Below the pieces are notes generated by a model, which did not search any database, was not told the DNA's origin, and saw only the letters and a list, made by a program, of their open reading frames with translations. From Clostridia bacterium (GTDB taxonomy: Bacteria > Bacillota > Clostridia > TANB77 > CAG-508), in contig JAAVYF010000034.1 in the NCBI GenBank assembly GCA_022790975.1, positions 1-56,902 on the forward strand: a DNA stretch of 56,902 nt, written 5' to 3'. Position 1 is the first letter of the stretch, and the number at the start of each line of letters is the position of its first letter. Both the position numbers and the translations under genes were made by a program. Of the stretch, positions 29,626 to 38,484 are shown piece after piece.

Positions 29626-30912
29626 ATGAAAAAGTTAATACCAGTAACATTGCTTACAGGTTATTTAGGGTCAGGAAAAACAACACTTGTAAATCATGTA
29701 CTAAATAATCAAAAAGGATATAAAGTAGCAGTTATAGTAAATGATATAGGAGAAGTTAATATTGATGCAACACTAATTCAAAAAGGAGGTGTTGTTAATC
29801 AAACAGATGATAGTTTAGTTCCGCTTCAAAATGGATGTATTTGCTGTACTTTGAAAGTTGATTTGATGAAGCAAATAGTTGAACTTGCAAGTTCTGAAAA
29901 ATTTGATTATATTTTAATTGAAGCAAGTGGTATATGTGAGCCAATACCAATTGCTCAAACTATTACAGCGATTTCAGAAGATGCAGCAAGTTATGGATTA
30001 CCAGAAATCTGTAGATTAGATAATGTAGTTTCTGTTGTAGATGCACTTCGTTTGGCAACAGAATTTGGATGTGGTTCATATTTAGAGAAAAATGTTGAAG
30101 AAGAAGATATTGAAAATTTAATTATTCAGCAAATTGAATTTTGTAATGTTATAATTTTAAACAAGGTAGATGAGATAAAACCAGAAGAATTAGAATTAGT
30201 AAAAGCAGTAATTAGAAAATTACAACCTACTGCTGAAATAATAGAAACTAATTATGGAAAAGTTGACGTATCAAAAATATTGGATACACGCTCTTTTGAT
30301 TTAGAAAAAGTTGCATCTTCTGCTGGATGGATTCAAGAACTAGAAAGTGATAATGTAGAAGATGATAATCATAATAATGAGAAACATAAACATAATCATC
30401 ATGACGAAGAACATGTTCATCATCATGATGAAGATTGTGAACACTGTGAAGGATGTGAACATTGTGAAGAACATCATAAAGAAGAAGGTCATCATGGTAG
30501 TCATCATCACCATCATCATGATCATGAACATGGAGAAGTAGAAGAATATGGAGTAGGAACTTTTGTATATTATAGAAGAGCTCCGTTTAATAGAAATAAA
30601 TTTGAAAGTTTTGCTGATAATTTTCCAACTAAAACTGTTATTAGATGTAAAGGATTACTTTGGTTTTCAAATGAACCAAGTATTGGTTATATTTTTGAAC
30701 AAGCTGGAAAACAAGTACAAGCTTTTGAATCTGGAGAATGGATTGCATCTGCTCCAAAACAAGAACAACTTCAATTATTAAAAGAAAATCCTGATATAGA
30801 AAAAGATTGGGATGAAACTTATGGAGATAGAATGATTAAACTTGTGTTTATTGGTAGAAATATGGATAAAGAAAATATTATTGAAACATTAGATAAGTGT
30901 TTAGACAAGTAA
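29626..30912 (+). CDS. CobW/COG0523 GTPase, zinc metallochaperone-like
   Basis: A G3E-family GTPase of 428 residues, closest in layout to ZNG1/YciC-type metal chaperones. Walker A GYLGSGKTT lies near residues 12-20, the metal-binding CxCC motif GCICCTLK near 71, NKVDE near 180, and a long His/Glu/Cys-rich metal loop about 245-300. A CobW C-terminal domain follows. It probably helps deliver zinc, fitting the znuACB genes at 51-53 kb. ATG 29626 follows TTGGAGGATA; the TTG at 29611 is the ribosome-site region. Confidence 0.88.
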   Translation: MKKLIPVTLLTGYLGSGKTTLVNHVLNNQKGYKVAVIVNDIGEVNIDATLIQKGGVVNQTDDSLVPLQNGCICCTLKVDLMKQIVELASSEKFDYILIEASGICEPIPIAQTITAISEDAASYGLPEICRLDNVVSVVDALRLATEFGCGSYLEKNVEEEDIENLIIQQIEFCNVIILNKVDEIKPEELELVKAVIRKLQPTAEIIETNYGKVDVSKILDTRSFDLEKVASSAGWIQELESDNVEDDNHNNEKHKHNHHDEEHVHHHDEDCEHCEGCEHCEEHHKEEGHHGSHHHHHHDHEHGEVEEYGVGTFVYYRRAPFNRNKFESFADNFPTKTVIRCKGLLWFSNEPSIGYIFEQAGKQVQAFESGEWIASAPKQEQLQLLKENPDIEKDWDETYGDRMIKLVFIGRNMDKENIIETLDKCLDK

Positions 30913-31006
30913 CTTTATAAGTTATAGATAAATTATTTTATATAAAATCTAATATCTAGTACAACATATATGTTTTATATTAAATTTGATTGATAGAATG
31001 AGTGTG

Positions 31007-31058
31007 CACCACAAATGTTAGACAAAAAGTAAAGTTTAACATTTGGAGGTGTATTTTT
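31007..31058 (+). terminator. Terminator after the CobW-type gene
   Basis: CACCACAAATGTTAGAC pairs with GTTTAACATTTGGAGGTG (one bulge) and is followed by seven T. Confidence 0.7.
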
Positions 31059-31391
31059 TTGAGTAAATAAAAATTAATAAATTATATATAGTGTAGAAAA
31101 ATTAAATCTGTTAATTATAAATTTTTATGAGAATATACAATAAAAATTAATATTATAATTATAATATTATTTTTTTTGAATATAATATTTTATCTTATAT
31201 AAATATAAGATTGTTTCTAATAATTTTATAAAATATGACAAAACTTTTATGACAATTTAATAATAAAAAAAGCAAAAATAAATGCTTGTAAGCACTGAGA
31301 TCTAAAAGTTAAGCTTAGGTTGCCCAAAACAAATTTGTTGGACACATAATTTAGTTGCGAAAAAAATTAAAAAAATTGTCAAAAAATGCGA

Positions 31392-31473
31392 TGTGAATAA
31401 ATATTGTCGAAAAAAGGCACTAAACAAAGTTATTCACAGAGTTATCCACATTATCCACACTAAACTATCCACA
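31392..31473. other. Cluster of five DnaA boxes
   Basis: TGTGAATAA (31392-31400, reverse of TTATTCACA), TTATTCACA (31430-31438), TTATCCACA (31442-31450), TTATCCACA (31451-31459) and CTATCCACA (31465-31473) lie within 82 bases. The 875-base gap 30913-31787 has no other gene. AT-rich sequence flanks the cluster. Because genes run through on one strand and neither dnaA nor dnaN is present, a DnaA-titrating or regulatory cluster is likelier than oriC. Confidence 0.7.
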
Positions 31474-31696
31474 GAAAATGTGTACGAAAAGAATAAAAAA
31501 AGTTTACATAAGTTAAACAGATATTAAAAAATGTTTTATTTTGAAAAAAAATATATAAATATATATTAATTAAGAATAAAATGTAAATAATGTTAATTAG
31601 AAATATAAATACAATTCCTAAGAACTAAATTGAATGTAAAAGAAAATATAAAGAAATTAAAATAATATAAAGAAAATAAATATTATAAAAAAGTGC

Positions 31697-31725
31697 TTGC
31701 AAATATTGTTGGTTATTGATAAAAT
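31697..31725 (+). promoter_or_regulatory. Promoter for hpf
   Basis: TTGCAA (31697-31702) and TAAAAT (31720-31725), spacer 17. Confidence 0.55.
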
Positions 31726-31787
31726 ATTAACACAAATAATGTATGCAAAAAAATGTAGGCATGAGCTAAAGGAAAGGGGTAGTTATT

Positions 31788-32324
31788 ATGATTAATTTAA
31801 CAATAACTGACAAAGAATTAAAAGCTACAGATGCAATAAAAGACTATGTAGAAAAAAAACTAACAAGAATTGAGAAATACTTTGGAGAAGAAACTATTGA
31901 AGCTAATGTAAAAATAAAAGCAGAAAAAAATTATCAAATAGCTGAAATGTATATATCTGCAAATGGTGTATCATATAAAGCTGTAACAGAAGATAAAGAT
32001 TTATATGCTTCAATAGATAAAGATATAGATATTCTTGAAGGACAAATTAGAAAATCAAAAACAAAAAGAGAAAAAATGCAAAAAGATTCTTCTATAAAAC
32101 AAATAACTTTTAATGGAGAAGATGAAATTAGTATTGAAGATGAAGTTATTAAAACATTACATTATGAAATAAAACCTATGTCAATAGAAGATGCAAAATT
32201 GAAATTAAAAGAAAAAGTTAATAATTTATTTTATACATTTATTAATATTGATACAAATAAAGTTAATGTTTTGTACAAATTACCAGATGGAAAAAACTTT
32301 GGAATTGTAGAACCAGAAGCTTAA
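31788..32324 (+). CDS. hpf: Ribosome hibernation promoting factor, long form
   Basis: A 178-residue long HPF that dimerises ribosomes into inactive 100S particles in slow growth. The N-terminal domain (about 1-100; INLTITDKELKATDAIKDYV) binds the decoding region, and the C-terminal domain (about 122-178; KPMSIEDAKLKL, LPDGKNFGIVEP) drives dimerisation. Start after AAAGGAAAGGGG. Confidence 0.93.
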   Translation: MINLTITDKELKATDAIKDYVEKKLTRIEKYFGEETIEANVKIKAEKNYQIAEMYISANGVSYKAVTEDKDLYASIDKDIDILEGQIRKSKTKREKMQKDSSIKQITFNGEDEISIEDEVIKTLHYEIKPMSIEDAKLKLKEKVNNLFYTFINIDTNKVNVLYKLPDGKNFGIVEPEA

Positions 32325-32345
32325 ATTTAAATAATTAGTTATAGA

Positions 32346-32382
32346 AAAACCTGTAATCATAGTAAAGATTATGGGTTTTTTT
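32346..32382 (+). terminator. Terminator after hpf
   Basis: AACCTGTAATC pairs with GATTATGGGTT, then a run of T. The rest of 32325-32744 is AT-rich and holds the spoIIA promoter near 32661. Confidence 0.75.
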
Positions 32383-32660
32383 GTTTTTAAAAGCATATAA
32401 TATTTATATAATATAAAATTTATTTTTTAGTTTTTATTATATAAAGTTATTAATTTGAATTATAAATTTATTTTTGTTATATGAATTTGATACAAATATA
32501 AAGATAAGTATTTACTAAATATTTTTTGCTAGATTTCACATTATTTGTAATTTTTTGTTTGCGTTTTATTTAAAAATTTGATAATAAATTTTTTATAACT
32601 AAAAAACATTAGTAATTATATAGCAGGTAAATTTCGACAAAACAAGTACTTTTTCTTCGA

Positions 32661-32688
32661 AGGATTTTTGCAATAAAAATTAGAATAT
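32661..32688 (+). promoter_or_regulatory. Probable sigma H promoter of spoIIA
   Basis: AGGATTT (32661-32667) and GAATAT (32683-32688) are spaced as in sigma H promoters, which drive spoIIA in Bacillus. The purine expected three bases before GAAT is a T, the only mismatch. Confidence 0.55.
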
Positions 32689-32744
32689 AATAAATAGCTT
32701 GTACAAAATAAATTCAAACTAAAGTATATAGAAAGGAGAGAATA

Positions 32745-33077
32745 ATGCAATTTAAACATTTTATTGAAGAAAAATTACTTGTCGTAGAACTAACAGAAGA
32801 AATTGATCACCATAGTTCAGAACTAATTAGAACTAGAATGGATTATGAGATTGGAAGATTTATGCCTAAAAAGGTTGTTATGGATTTAGATAGAGTTAGT
32901 TTTATGGATAGTGCTGCAATAGGTTTAATTATTGGTAGGTATAAAACAGCAAAAATGTATGGAGGAGAATTAGAAATTCAAAATGTTAGTCCAAAATTAA
33001 AAAGAATTTTAGATATGTCTGGAATTGATAAAATCATTGATGTAAAAGAAGTTAGTAACATTAGTAAAATAGGCTAA
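32745..33077 (+). CDS. spoIIAA: Anti-sigma F factor antagonist
   Basis: A 110-residue STAS-domain protein that frees sigma F when unphosphorylated. The phosphorylated serine is Ser56 in FMDSAAIGLIIGR, the target of SpoIIAB kinase and SpoIIE phosphatase. First gene of the spoIIAA-AB-sigF-spoIID operon. Start after GAAAGGAGAG. Confidence 0.94.
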   Translation: MQFKHFIEEKLLVVELTEEIDHHSSELIRTRMDYEIGRFMPKKVVMDLDRVSFMDSAAIGLIIGRYKTAKMYGGELEIQNVSPKLKRILDMSGIDKIIDVKEVSNISKIG

Positions 33078-33094
33078 AAAATAAAAAAGGAGAG

Positions 33095-33110
33095 AGCAGT
33101 TTATACTGCT
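33095..33110 (+). promoter_or_regulatory. Hairpin between the spoIIAB ribosome site and start
   Basis: AGCAGT-TTAT-ACTGCT follows AAGGAGAG (33087-33093) directly. ATG 33120 lies 9 bases after it. Without folding, the ribosome site would be too far from the start. Confidence 0.6.
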
Positions 33111-33119
33111 AAATTGGTT

Positions 33120-33557
33120 ATGGAAAATTTAAAAAATGAAATGAAATTAGAATTTTTAAGTAGATCTGCAAATGAAGCGTTTGCTAGAATTGCAGTTGCA
33201 AGTTTTTGTTCACAATTAGATCCTACAATTGAGGAGATAGCAGATATAAAAACGTCTGTATCAGAAGCGGTTACGAATGCTATAATTCATGCATATGATA
33301 ATACAGATGGAATAATAAAAATACATAGCAAATTATTTGAAAATGAAATTGAAATTGAAGTTGTAGATTTAGGAAAGGGAATTGAAAATGTAGAAGAAGC
33401 CAAAGCACCATTATATACTACAAAAAGTAATTTGGAACGTTCAGGAATGGGATTTACTATTATGGAAAATTTTATGGATGGATTAAAAGTTGAATCTGTT
33501 GTTGGATTAGGAACAAAAATTACTATGAAAAAGAAAATAAGCAAAAGCCAAAATTAA
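33120..33557 (+). CDS. spoIIAB: Anti-sigma F factor and SpoIIAA kinase
   Basis: A 145-residue GHKL-ATPase fold protein that holds sigma F inactive and phosphorylates SpoIIAA. Signature boxes: SEAVTNAIIHAYDN (N box), EVVDLGKGI (G1) and RSGMGFTIM (G2). The start lacks a ribosome site at normal distance; AAGGAGAG lies 26 bases upstream with a stem-loop between. TTG 33114 is an alternative start. Six bases plus a short overlap-like spacing lead to sigF. Confidence 0.92.
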   Translation: MENLKNEMKLEFLSRSANEAFARIAVASFCSQLDPTIEEIADIKTSVSEAVTNAIIHAYDNTDGIIKIHSKLFENEIEIEVVDLGKGIENVEEAKAPLYTTKSNLERSGMGFTIMENFMDGLKVESVVGLGTKITMKKKISKSQN

Positions 33558-33577
33558 TATGAATGGGAAGGATACTT

Positions 33578-34297
33578 ATGAGAAAAGATGAAAAGTACTT
33601 GATGAGTGAAGCACAAAGAGGTAATTGTAAGGCTTTAGAGGAATTGATAAAACAAAATAATGGGCTTATTTGGAGTATAGTAAGGAGATTTTATGGAAGA
33701 GGTTATGATTTAGAAGATTTATATCAAATTGGTTCTATTGGTTTTATAAAATCAGTCAAAAGATTTGATATGAGTTATGAGTATAAAATGTCGACATTTG
33801 CAGTACCATATATTATGGGAGAAATCAAAAAATTTATTAGAGATGATGGAATGATTAAAATAAGTAGAACAATTAAAGAACTTAGTATAAAGGTTAAAGA
33901 TATAGAACAAGAGTATTTAAAGAAAAATGGAGAATCTCTTAGTGTTAAAGAACTAGCTAGATTATTAGATGAATCTGAAGAAAATATATGCTTAGCTTTA
34001 GAAGCTGGTAGACAGATTGAATCAATAAATGCGGAAATTTTTGAAAATGGAAAGGAAGAAAAAGTAGAAAGAGTTATTGGAAAAAATCAAGATGAACAAA
34101 ATAAAATTATAGATAGATTAACTATAAATGATATGATTGAAAAATTAGGTATAAGAGATAAAACCATTATAAGACTTAGATATTTTAAACAAAAAACACA
34201 AACACAAGTTGCCAAAATACTTGGGATTTCACAAGTTCAAGTTTCTAGAATCGAAAAGAAAATTTTAGATGATATGAAAGAAAAAATGGTAGGATGA
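33578..34297 (+). CDS. sigF: RNA polymerase sigma F factor
   Basis: A 239-residue forespore-specific sigma factor. Region 2 (DLYQIGSIGFIKSVKRFD, FAVPYIMGEIKKFIRDDG), region 3 and region 4 (GIRDKTIIRLRYFKQKTQTQ, GISQVQVSRIEKK) are complete. ATG 33578 follows GGGAAGGA; ATG 33563 overlaps that site and is less likely. The stop overlaps the spoIID start (ATGA). Confidence 0.94.
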   Translation: MRKDEKYLMSEAQRGNCKALEELIKQNNGLIWSIVRRFYGRGYDLEDLYQIGSIGFIKSVKRFDMSYEYKMSTFAVPYIMGEIKKFIRDDGMIKISRTIKELSIKVKDIEQEYLKKNGESLSVKELARLLDESEENICLALEAGRQIESINAEIFENGKEEKVERVIGKNQDEQNKIIDRLTINDMIEKLGIRDKTIIRLRYFKQKTQTQVAKILGISQVQVSRIEKKILDDMKEKMVG

Positions 34298-35298
34298 TGA
34301 CTATGTTAAAAAAATTAAAAAAAATTTTTTTATATGCTATTTTAATAATAGTGGTTGCTAAATGTTTTCAAATAGTATTTTTTAATAAAGCTATGCCTAC
34401 ATCTGGTGAAGATGAAAAAGGTATTGCTGTATATAAAAAATTCAATTATGGAGATTATACAACTATAAAACTATTACATACAGAAACAGGGGAAGTAGAA
34501 GAACTTCCCCTTGATATTTACTTATATGGTGTAGTATCAGCAGAAATGCCAGCAAGTTTTGAAGATGAAGCATTAAAAGCACAAGCAGTTGTTGCTAGAA
34601 CTTATACTATTTATAAAATTAGAAATGGAAGTAAACATGTAGATGTTGGAGCAGATATTTGTGATAATTCACTTTGCTGTCAAGCATGGATTTCAAAAGA
34701 AAATAGATTAGCTAGGTGGGAAGAAAATAGTCGTGATGTAAATTGGGCAAAAATTGAAAATTCAGTAAATTCAACTATAGGGAATGTGGTATTATATAAT
34801 GGAGAGCCAATAAATAGTTTTTTTCATAGTAATAGTGGAGGAACAACAGAAAGTTCGCTTAATGTTTGGGGAGGAGATTATCCATATCTTCAAGTTGTTG
34901 CAACTAATGGAGAAGATGCATATACTTCCTATAAATCTGAAGTGAACTTATCTAAAGATGAATTAATTCAAAAAATGCACGATAAATATGAAAATTTTGA
35001 AATCGATTTTTCAAGTGAAGAGGCAATTAAAATATTAGAAAATACGGAAAGTGGAAGAGTTAAAACCTTAAAAGTTGGAAATACTAATATTTCTGGAGTG
35101 GATGCAAGAAATATATTTGAATTAAAATCAACAAAATTTACAGTAGAATTAAAAGATGAGAATATTAAATTTTCTGTTTTAGGATATGGGCATGGAGTTG
35201 GTCTTAGTCAATGTGGAAGTGATAGTTTGGCAAAAGATGGAAAAGATTATAAAGAAATAATAAAATATTATTACAAAGATGTGGAAATAAGTGAATAA
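34294..35298 (+). CDS. spoIID: Stage II sporulation protein D
   Basis: A 334-residue lytic transglycosylase of the DMP complex that thins septal peptidoglycan during engulfment. An N-terminal membrane anchor (about 8-27) is followed by the SpoIID domain: PLDIYLYGVVSAEMPASFEDEALKAQAVVART, cut by the Cys-rich segment CDNSLCCQAW, FFHSNSGGTTESS and GYGHGVGLSQCGS. The catalytic Glu is the one in AEMP. Here it sits at the end of the spoIIA operon, translationally coupled to sigF. Confidence 0.93.
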   Translation: MMTMLKKLKKIFLYAILIIVVAKCFQIVFFNKAMPTSGEDEKGIAVYKKFNYGDYTTIKLLHTETGEVEELPLDIYLYGVVSAEMPASFEDEALKAQAVVARTYTIYKIRNGSKHVDVGADICDNSLCCQAWISKENRLARWEENSRDVNWAKIENSVNSTIGNVVLYNGEPINSFFHSNSGGTTESSLNVWGGDYPYLQVVATNGEDAYTSYKSEVNLSKDELIQKMHDKYENFEIDFSSEEAIKILENTESGRVKTLKVGNTNISGVDARNIFELKSTKFTVELKDENIKFSVLGYGHGVGLSQCGSDSLAKDGKDYKEIIKYYYKDVEISE

Positions 35299-35320
35299 AT
35301 TTCAAGAAAATGAGAATACT

Positions 35321-35349
35321 TCTAATATAAATAAAATGTTTATATTAGA
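35321..35349 (+). promoter_or_regulatory. Hairpin at the spoIIQ-like ribosome site
   Basis: TCTAATATAAA (35321-35331) pairs with TTTATATTAGA (35339-35349). Its last bases enter the AGAAAGG ribosome site, so folding may mask translation or end the upstream transcript. Confidence 0.5.
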
Positions 35350-35367
35350 AAGGATGATTCATAAGTC

Positions 35368-36198
35368 ATGAAAGATTTTTTTGGTGATGAAAAGTATAAA
35401 AAAATTATAATTGCATTTTGGATAACTTTAATAGTTGCAATTATTACATTTGTTGTGATTTTTATTACATTTAGTAAAAGGTTAAGAAATACAGCCGATA
35501 TGGGACTTCTAACAATAAATACAACAACCTCTGTAGTACCTAATAGTTCTGATACAGTGGAGAGTACTAGTACAACAACAGATAAAGATATAAATGAAGT
35601 AGCCAAAGATGTATTAAATCAAATTTCAAATGAAACTAATGTAGTAAAAAATAATACAAAAAAGGAAGTAGCTAAGAGTGGTAATAATTTAGAAGCAAAT
35701 AATCCAAATGCTAACACTTCAAATGATAATGTGACTGGAACAAATAATAAAGTAGAAGAACCAGTTGTTGCAAAAGAAGAGGTAAAAAAAGAGCTTAAAT
35801 TTGAAGCTCCAACAGTAGGAGAAATTATTGTTGATTATGCTGATGAAAGTTTAGTATATTCAGAAACTTTAGAAGAATGGACTACTCATTTAGGAGTTGA
35901 TATTAAAGCAAGTAAAGCAAGTGCAGTAGTTGCATCAGAAGAAGGAACAATTAAAAATATAAAAAATGATCCAAGATATGGATTAACTGTTACAATATCT
36001 CATTCTGATGGATATGAAACAGTTTACTCAAATTTATTGTCAGCAGATTTTGTAACTATTGGTGATAAAGTAGAAAAAGGTCAAACAATAGGAACAATAG
36101 GAGAAAGCGCAAGTTTCGAAGTTGCACAAACTCCACATTTGCATTTTGAAGTATATAAAGATGGAAAATCTATTAATCCAACAACAATATTAAAATAA
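35368..36198 (+). CDS. spoIIQ: SpoIIQ-like M23 (LytM) family protein
   Basis: A 276-residue forespore membrane protein whose extracellular LytM domain docks with SpoIIIAH. Membrane segment about 15-37, then a Thr/Asn-rich linker (about 50-130) and LytM domain (about 150-276). The zinc ligands THLGVD (HxxxD) and HLH are present, as in clostridial SpoIIQ proteins, whereas Bacillus SpoIIQ lacks the first histidine. It may therefore be an active endopeptidase. Its place after spoIID supports the call. Confidence 0.87.
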   Translation: MKDFFGDEKYKKIIIAFWITLIVAIITFVVIFITFSKRLRNTADMGLLTINTTTSVVPNSSDTVESTSTTTDKDINEVAKDVLNQISNETNVVKNNTKKEVAKSGNNLEANNPNANTSNDNVTGTNNKVEEPVVAKEEVKKELKFEAPTVGEIIVDYADESLVYSETLEEWTTHLGVDIKASKASAVVASEEGTIKNIKNDPRYGLTVTISHSDGYETVYSNLLSADFVTIGDKVEKGQTIGTIGESASFEVAQTPHLHFEVYKDGKSINPTTILK

Positions 36199-36227
36199 TT
36201 TTTGATAAATATTGTATATATTATTAT

Positions 36228-36290
36228 ATAGGTTAGTTTTTAGTTAGATGTTAATGTTTTTAGCATTTATTAAAACTAACCTATTTTTAA
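36228..36290 (+). terminator. Terminator after spoIIQ
   Basis: ATAGGTTAGTTTT pairs with AAAACTAACCTAT around about 35 bases that can form an inner stem; a T run follows. Confidence 0.65.
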
Positions 36291-36444
36291 TTAAGTTTAT
36301 AGATTTTTTGCATATACGAAATATTATAATTGTATAGTAGTGTAAAAATCTATAAACTTAAATTTATTTTAGGGTTGAAAATGAAAAACTTAAATGTTAT
36401 AATATATAAGTAAATTTATATATATGAGAGGAAATAATTTAATT

Positions 36445-36591
36445 ATGGAAGAAAAAGAAAAAAATAATAAATCTAAAAAAAGACAAATAGATTCAAAGAA
36501 AATAGTAACTAGCATTATTGCTGGTATTTTATGTATATTAATGCTTTTATCTGTTTGTGGAACTCTTTTAGCATATATCTTTGCTAAATAG
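36445..36591 (+). CDS. Small membrane protein upstream of cdaA
   Basis: A 48-residue protein: charged N-terminus MEEKEKNNKSKKRQ, then one membrane helix (about 21-46). GAGAGGAAAT provides a ribosome site. It ends 48 bases before cdaA and is probably in the same transcript. I know no function; its position suggests a partner of the membrane-bound cyclase. Confidence 0.6.
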   Translation: MEEKEKNNKSKKRQIDSKKIVTSIIAGILCILMLLSVCGTLLAYIFAK

Positions 36592-36639
36592 TTTATAGGT
36601 ATCATATAACCTAAATTTTAATTTAAGAGGAAATAGTAA

Positions 36640-37543
36640 ATGTTTCAAAATAGTGCATCAATGCAATATGTTTATACTATGGATTTTATAGAATATTTTA
36701 AATCCTGGACTGAAAGTCCAATTAATTTAATTGTTGGTATTTTAGATATTGCAATTGTAATATTTTTATTATATAAGGCAATAAGAATTTTAAATAAAAC
36801 ACGTGCATGGCAGTTATTAAAAGGAATTGCTATTTTAATTGTTTTAACTTTAATTACAGGTTGGCTAAAATTTGGAATTTTAAATGCAGTTCTTACTACA
36901 GTAATGACATATCGGAGCATTTATACTTATAGTTATTTTTCAACCAGAACTTAGGCGAATTTTAGAACAAATAGGTACAAGTAAGTTTAAAACAATTTTT
37001 GGAATAACTAAAAATTACGAGAGTAAAACTAAAGAAACTATTTATCAAGTTGTAATTGCTGCAACAGAACTTTCTAAACGAAAAACAGGAGCATTAATTG
37101 TTTTAGAAAGAGATATTAAAATTAAGGATATTATAGATACTGGAATTTCAATAAATGGAGAGGTTTCACCACAAATTTTGTGTAATATATTTGTACCAAA
37201 TACGCCGTTGCATGATGGTGCTGTAATTATTAGTGAAAATAAAATTGCAGCTGCATCTTGTATGCTTCCACTATCAGATAATCAAGATATTTCAAAAGAG
37301 CTTGGAACTAGGCACAGAGCCGCAATGGGGCTTTCAAAACAGTGTGATAGTATAATAGTAGTAGTTTCAGAAGAAACAGGTAAAATTTCAATTGCTAAAG
37401 ATGGAACTTTAATTGTAGATGTTAGAGAAGATGTTTTAAAGAAGATTTTATTAAAGAATATGATTGTAGAACCGAGGCAAGTAGATAGTAAAGTTAAAGA
37501 AGAAACAGTACAAGAAAAAACAATTAAAAATACTGAAAAATAA
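36640..37543 (+). CDS. cdaA: Diadenylate cyclase CdaA, with one in-frame CGG +1 site
   Basis: Makes the essential second messenger c-di-AMP from two ATP. A +1 shift at C36913 gives 300 residues. Three N-terminal membrane helices (about 15-105) precede the DAC domain with the DGA motif (PLHDGAVIISENKI) and RHR (GTRHRAAMGLS). Zero-frame reading stops 14 codons after the CGG; the restored segment is VMTYGAFILIVIFQPELRR with Gly92. The usual downstream cdaR and glmM are absent here. Start after AAGAGGAAATAG. Confidence 0.9.
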
Positions 37544-37731
37544 TAATTTTGTATAAAAATAAATTAAAATTTAAGCAGGTTGCTAATCATAAAATTTAAT
37601 GTTTAGTAACCTGTATTTAAATTTGAATATAAATTATTTATAATTTATTGTTTGTAATAATACTGTACTTGCATTGAAAATAAAATATGGTAAAAAGAAA
37701 ATAGAAAACTTAAAATTAAACGGAGAGAAAA

Positions 37732-38471
37732 ATGCGAAATATAAAATTAATAATAGAATATGATGGTAGGAAGTTTGGACGGATGGCAAAAACAGCCAAA
37801 CAAACTAAATATTCAAGGTGAAATTGAAAGAGCAATTTTTGAATTAGTTCGGAGAACAGGTAGATTTAATTGCCTCTGGTAGAACAGATAGAGGAGTTCA
37901 TGCACTTGCTCAAGTTGCGAATTTTAAAATAGAAAATGATAAACTTCCTATAGAAAAATTTGCTATAGCTTTAAATTCAAAATTAAAAAATAGTATTAGG
38001 ATTAAATCAGCAGAAGAAGTAGATAAACGTTTTCATAGTAGATATTCTGTTCATTCAAAAACATATAGATATGTTATAAATAATTCTAAATATGGAAGTG
38101 CCATTTATAGAGAATTTGAATATAATTTTCCTGTAAAACTTGATATAAGTAAAATGCAAGAAGCAATAAAATATTTTATAGGAGAACATGATTTTAAAGC
38201 TTTTAAAGCTAGTGGAACTAGTAGTAAAAGCAGTGTAAGAATAATTTATGATGCAAAAGTTATACAAAATGAAGATAGAATAAATATAGAACTTACAGGA
38301 AATGGTTTTTTATATAATATGGTAAGAATTATTTCAGGAACATTAGTGGATGTTGGCTTAAATAAAATAGATGTAAATGATATTCCTAAAATTATTGAAA
38401 CAAAAGATAGAAAGCTTGCAGGAAAGACACTTCCAGCACATGGATTATTTTTGGTAAATGTAAATTATTAA
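37732..38471 (+). CDS. truA: tRNA pseudouridine synthase A, with two in-frame CGG +1 sites
   Basis: Converts U38-40 of the tRNA anticodon arm to pseudouridine. Skipping C37780 and C37850 gives 245 residues, the family length. The restored glycines are 17 (FGGWQKQPN, substrate-binding turn) and 40 (GEQVDLIASGRTDRG); the catalytic Asp follows in GRTDRGVHA. Both CGG codons are in the incoming frame. Without them the first 140 residues would be lost. The ribosome site itself reads AAACGGAGAG. Confidence 0.92.
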
Positions 38472-38484
38472 ATTTTTATAAGAG

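Noticed and set aside
30340..30531. Met/Phe-rich minus-strand open frame opposite the CobW-type gene
   Set aside because: It is the shadow of the His/Glu-rich metal loop codons (CAT, GAA, GAT) on the other strand.
31392..31473. Chromosomal origin oriC
   Set aside because: Genes on both sides run in the same direction, and no dnaA, dnaN, rpmH or gyrase genes are near.
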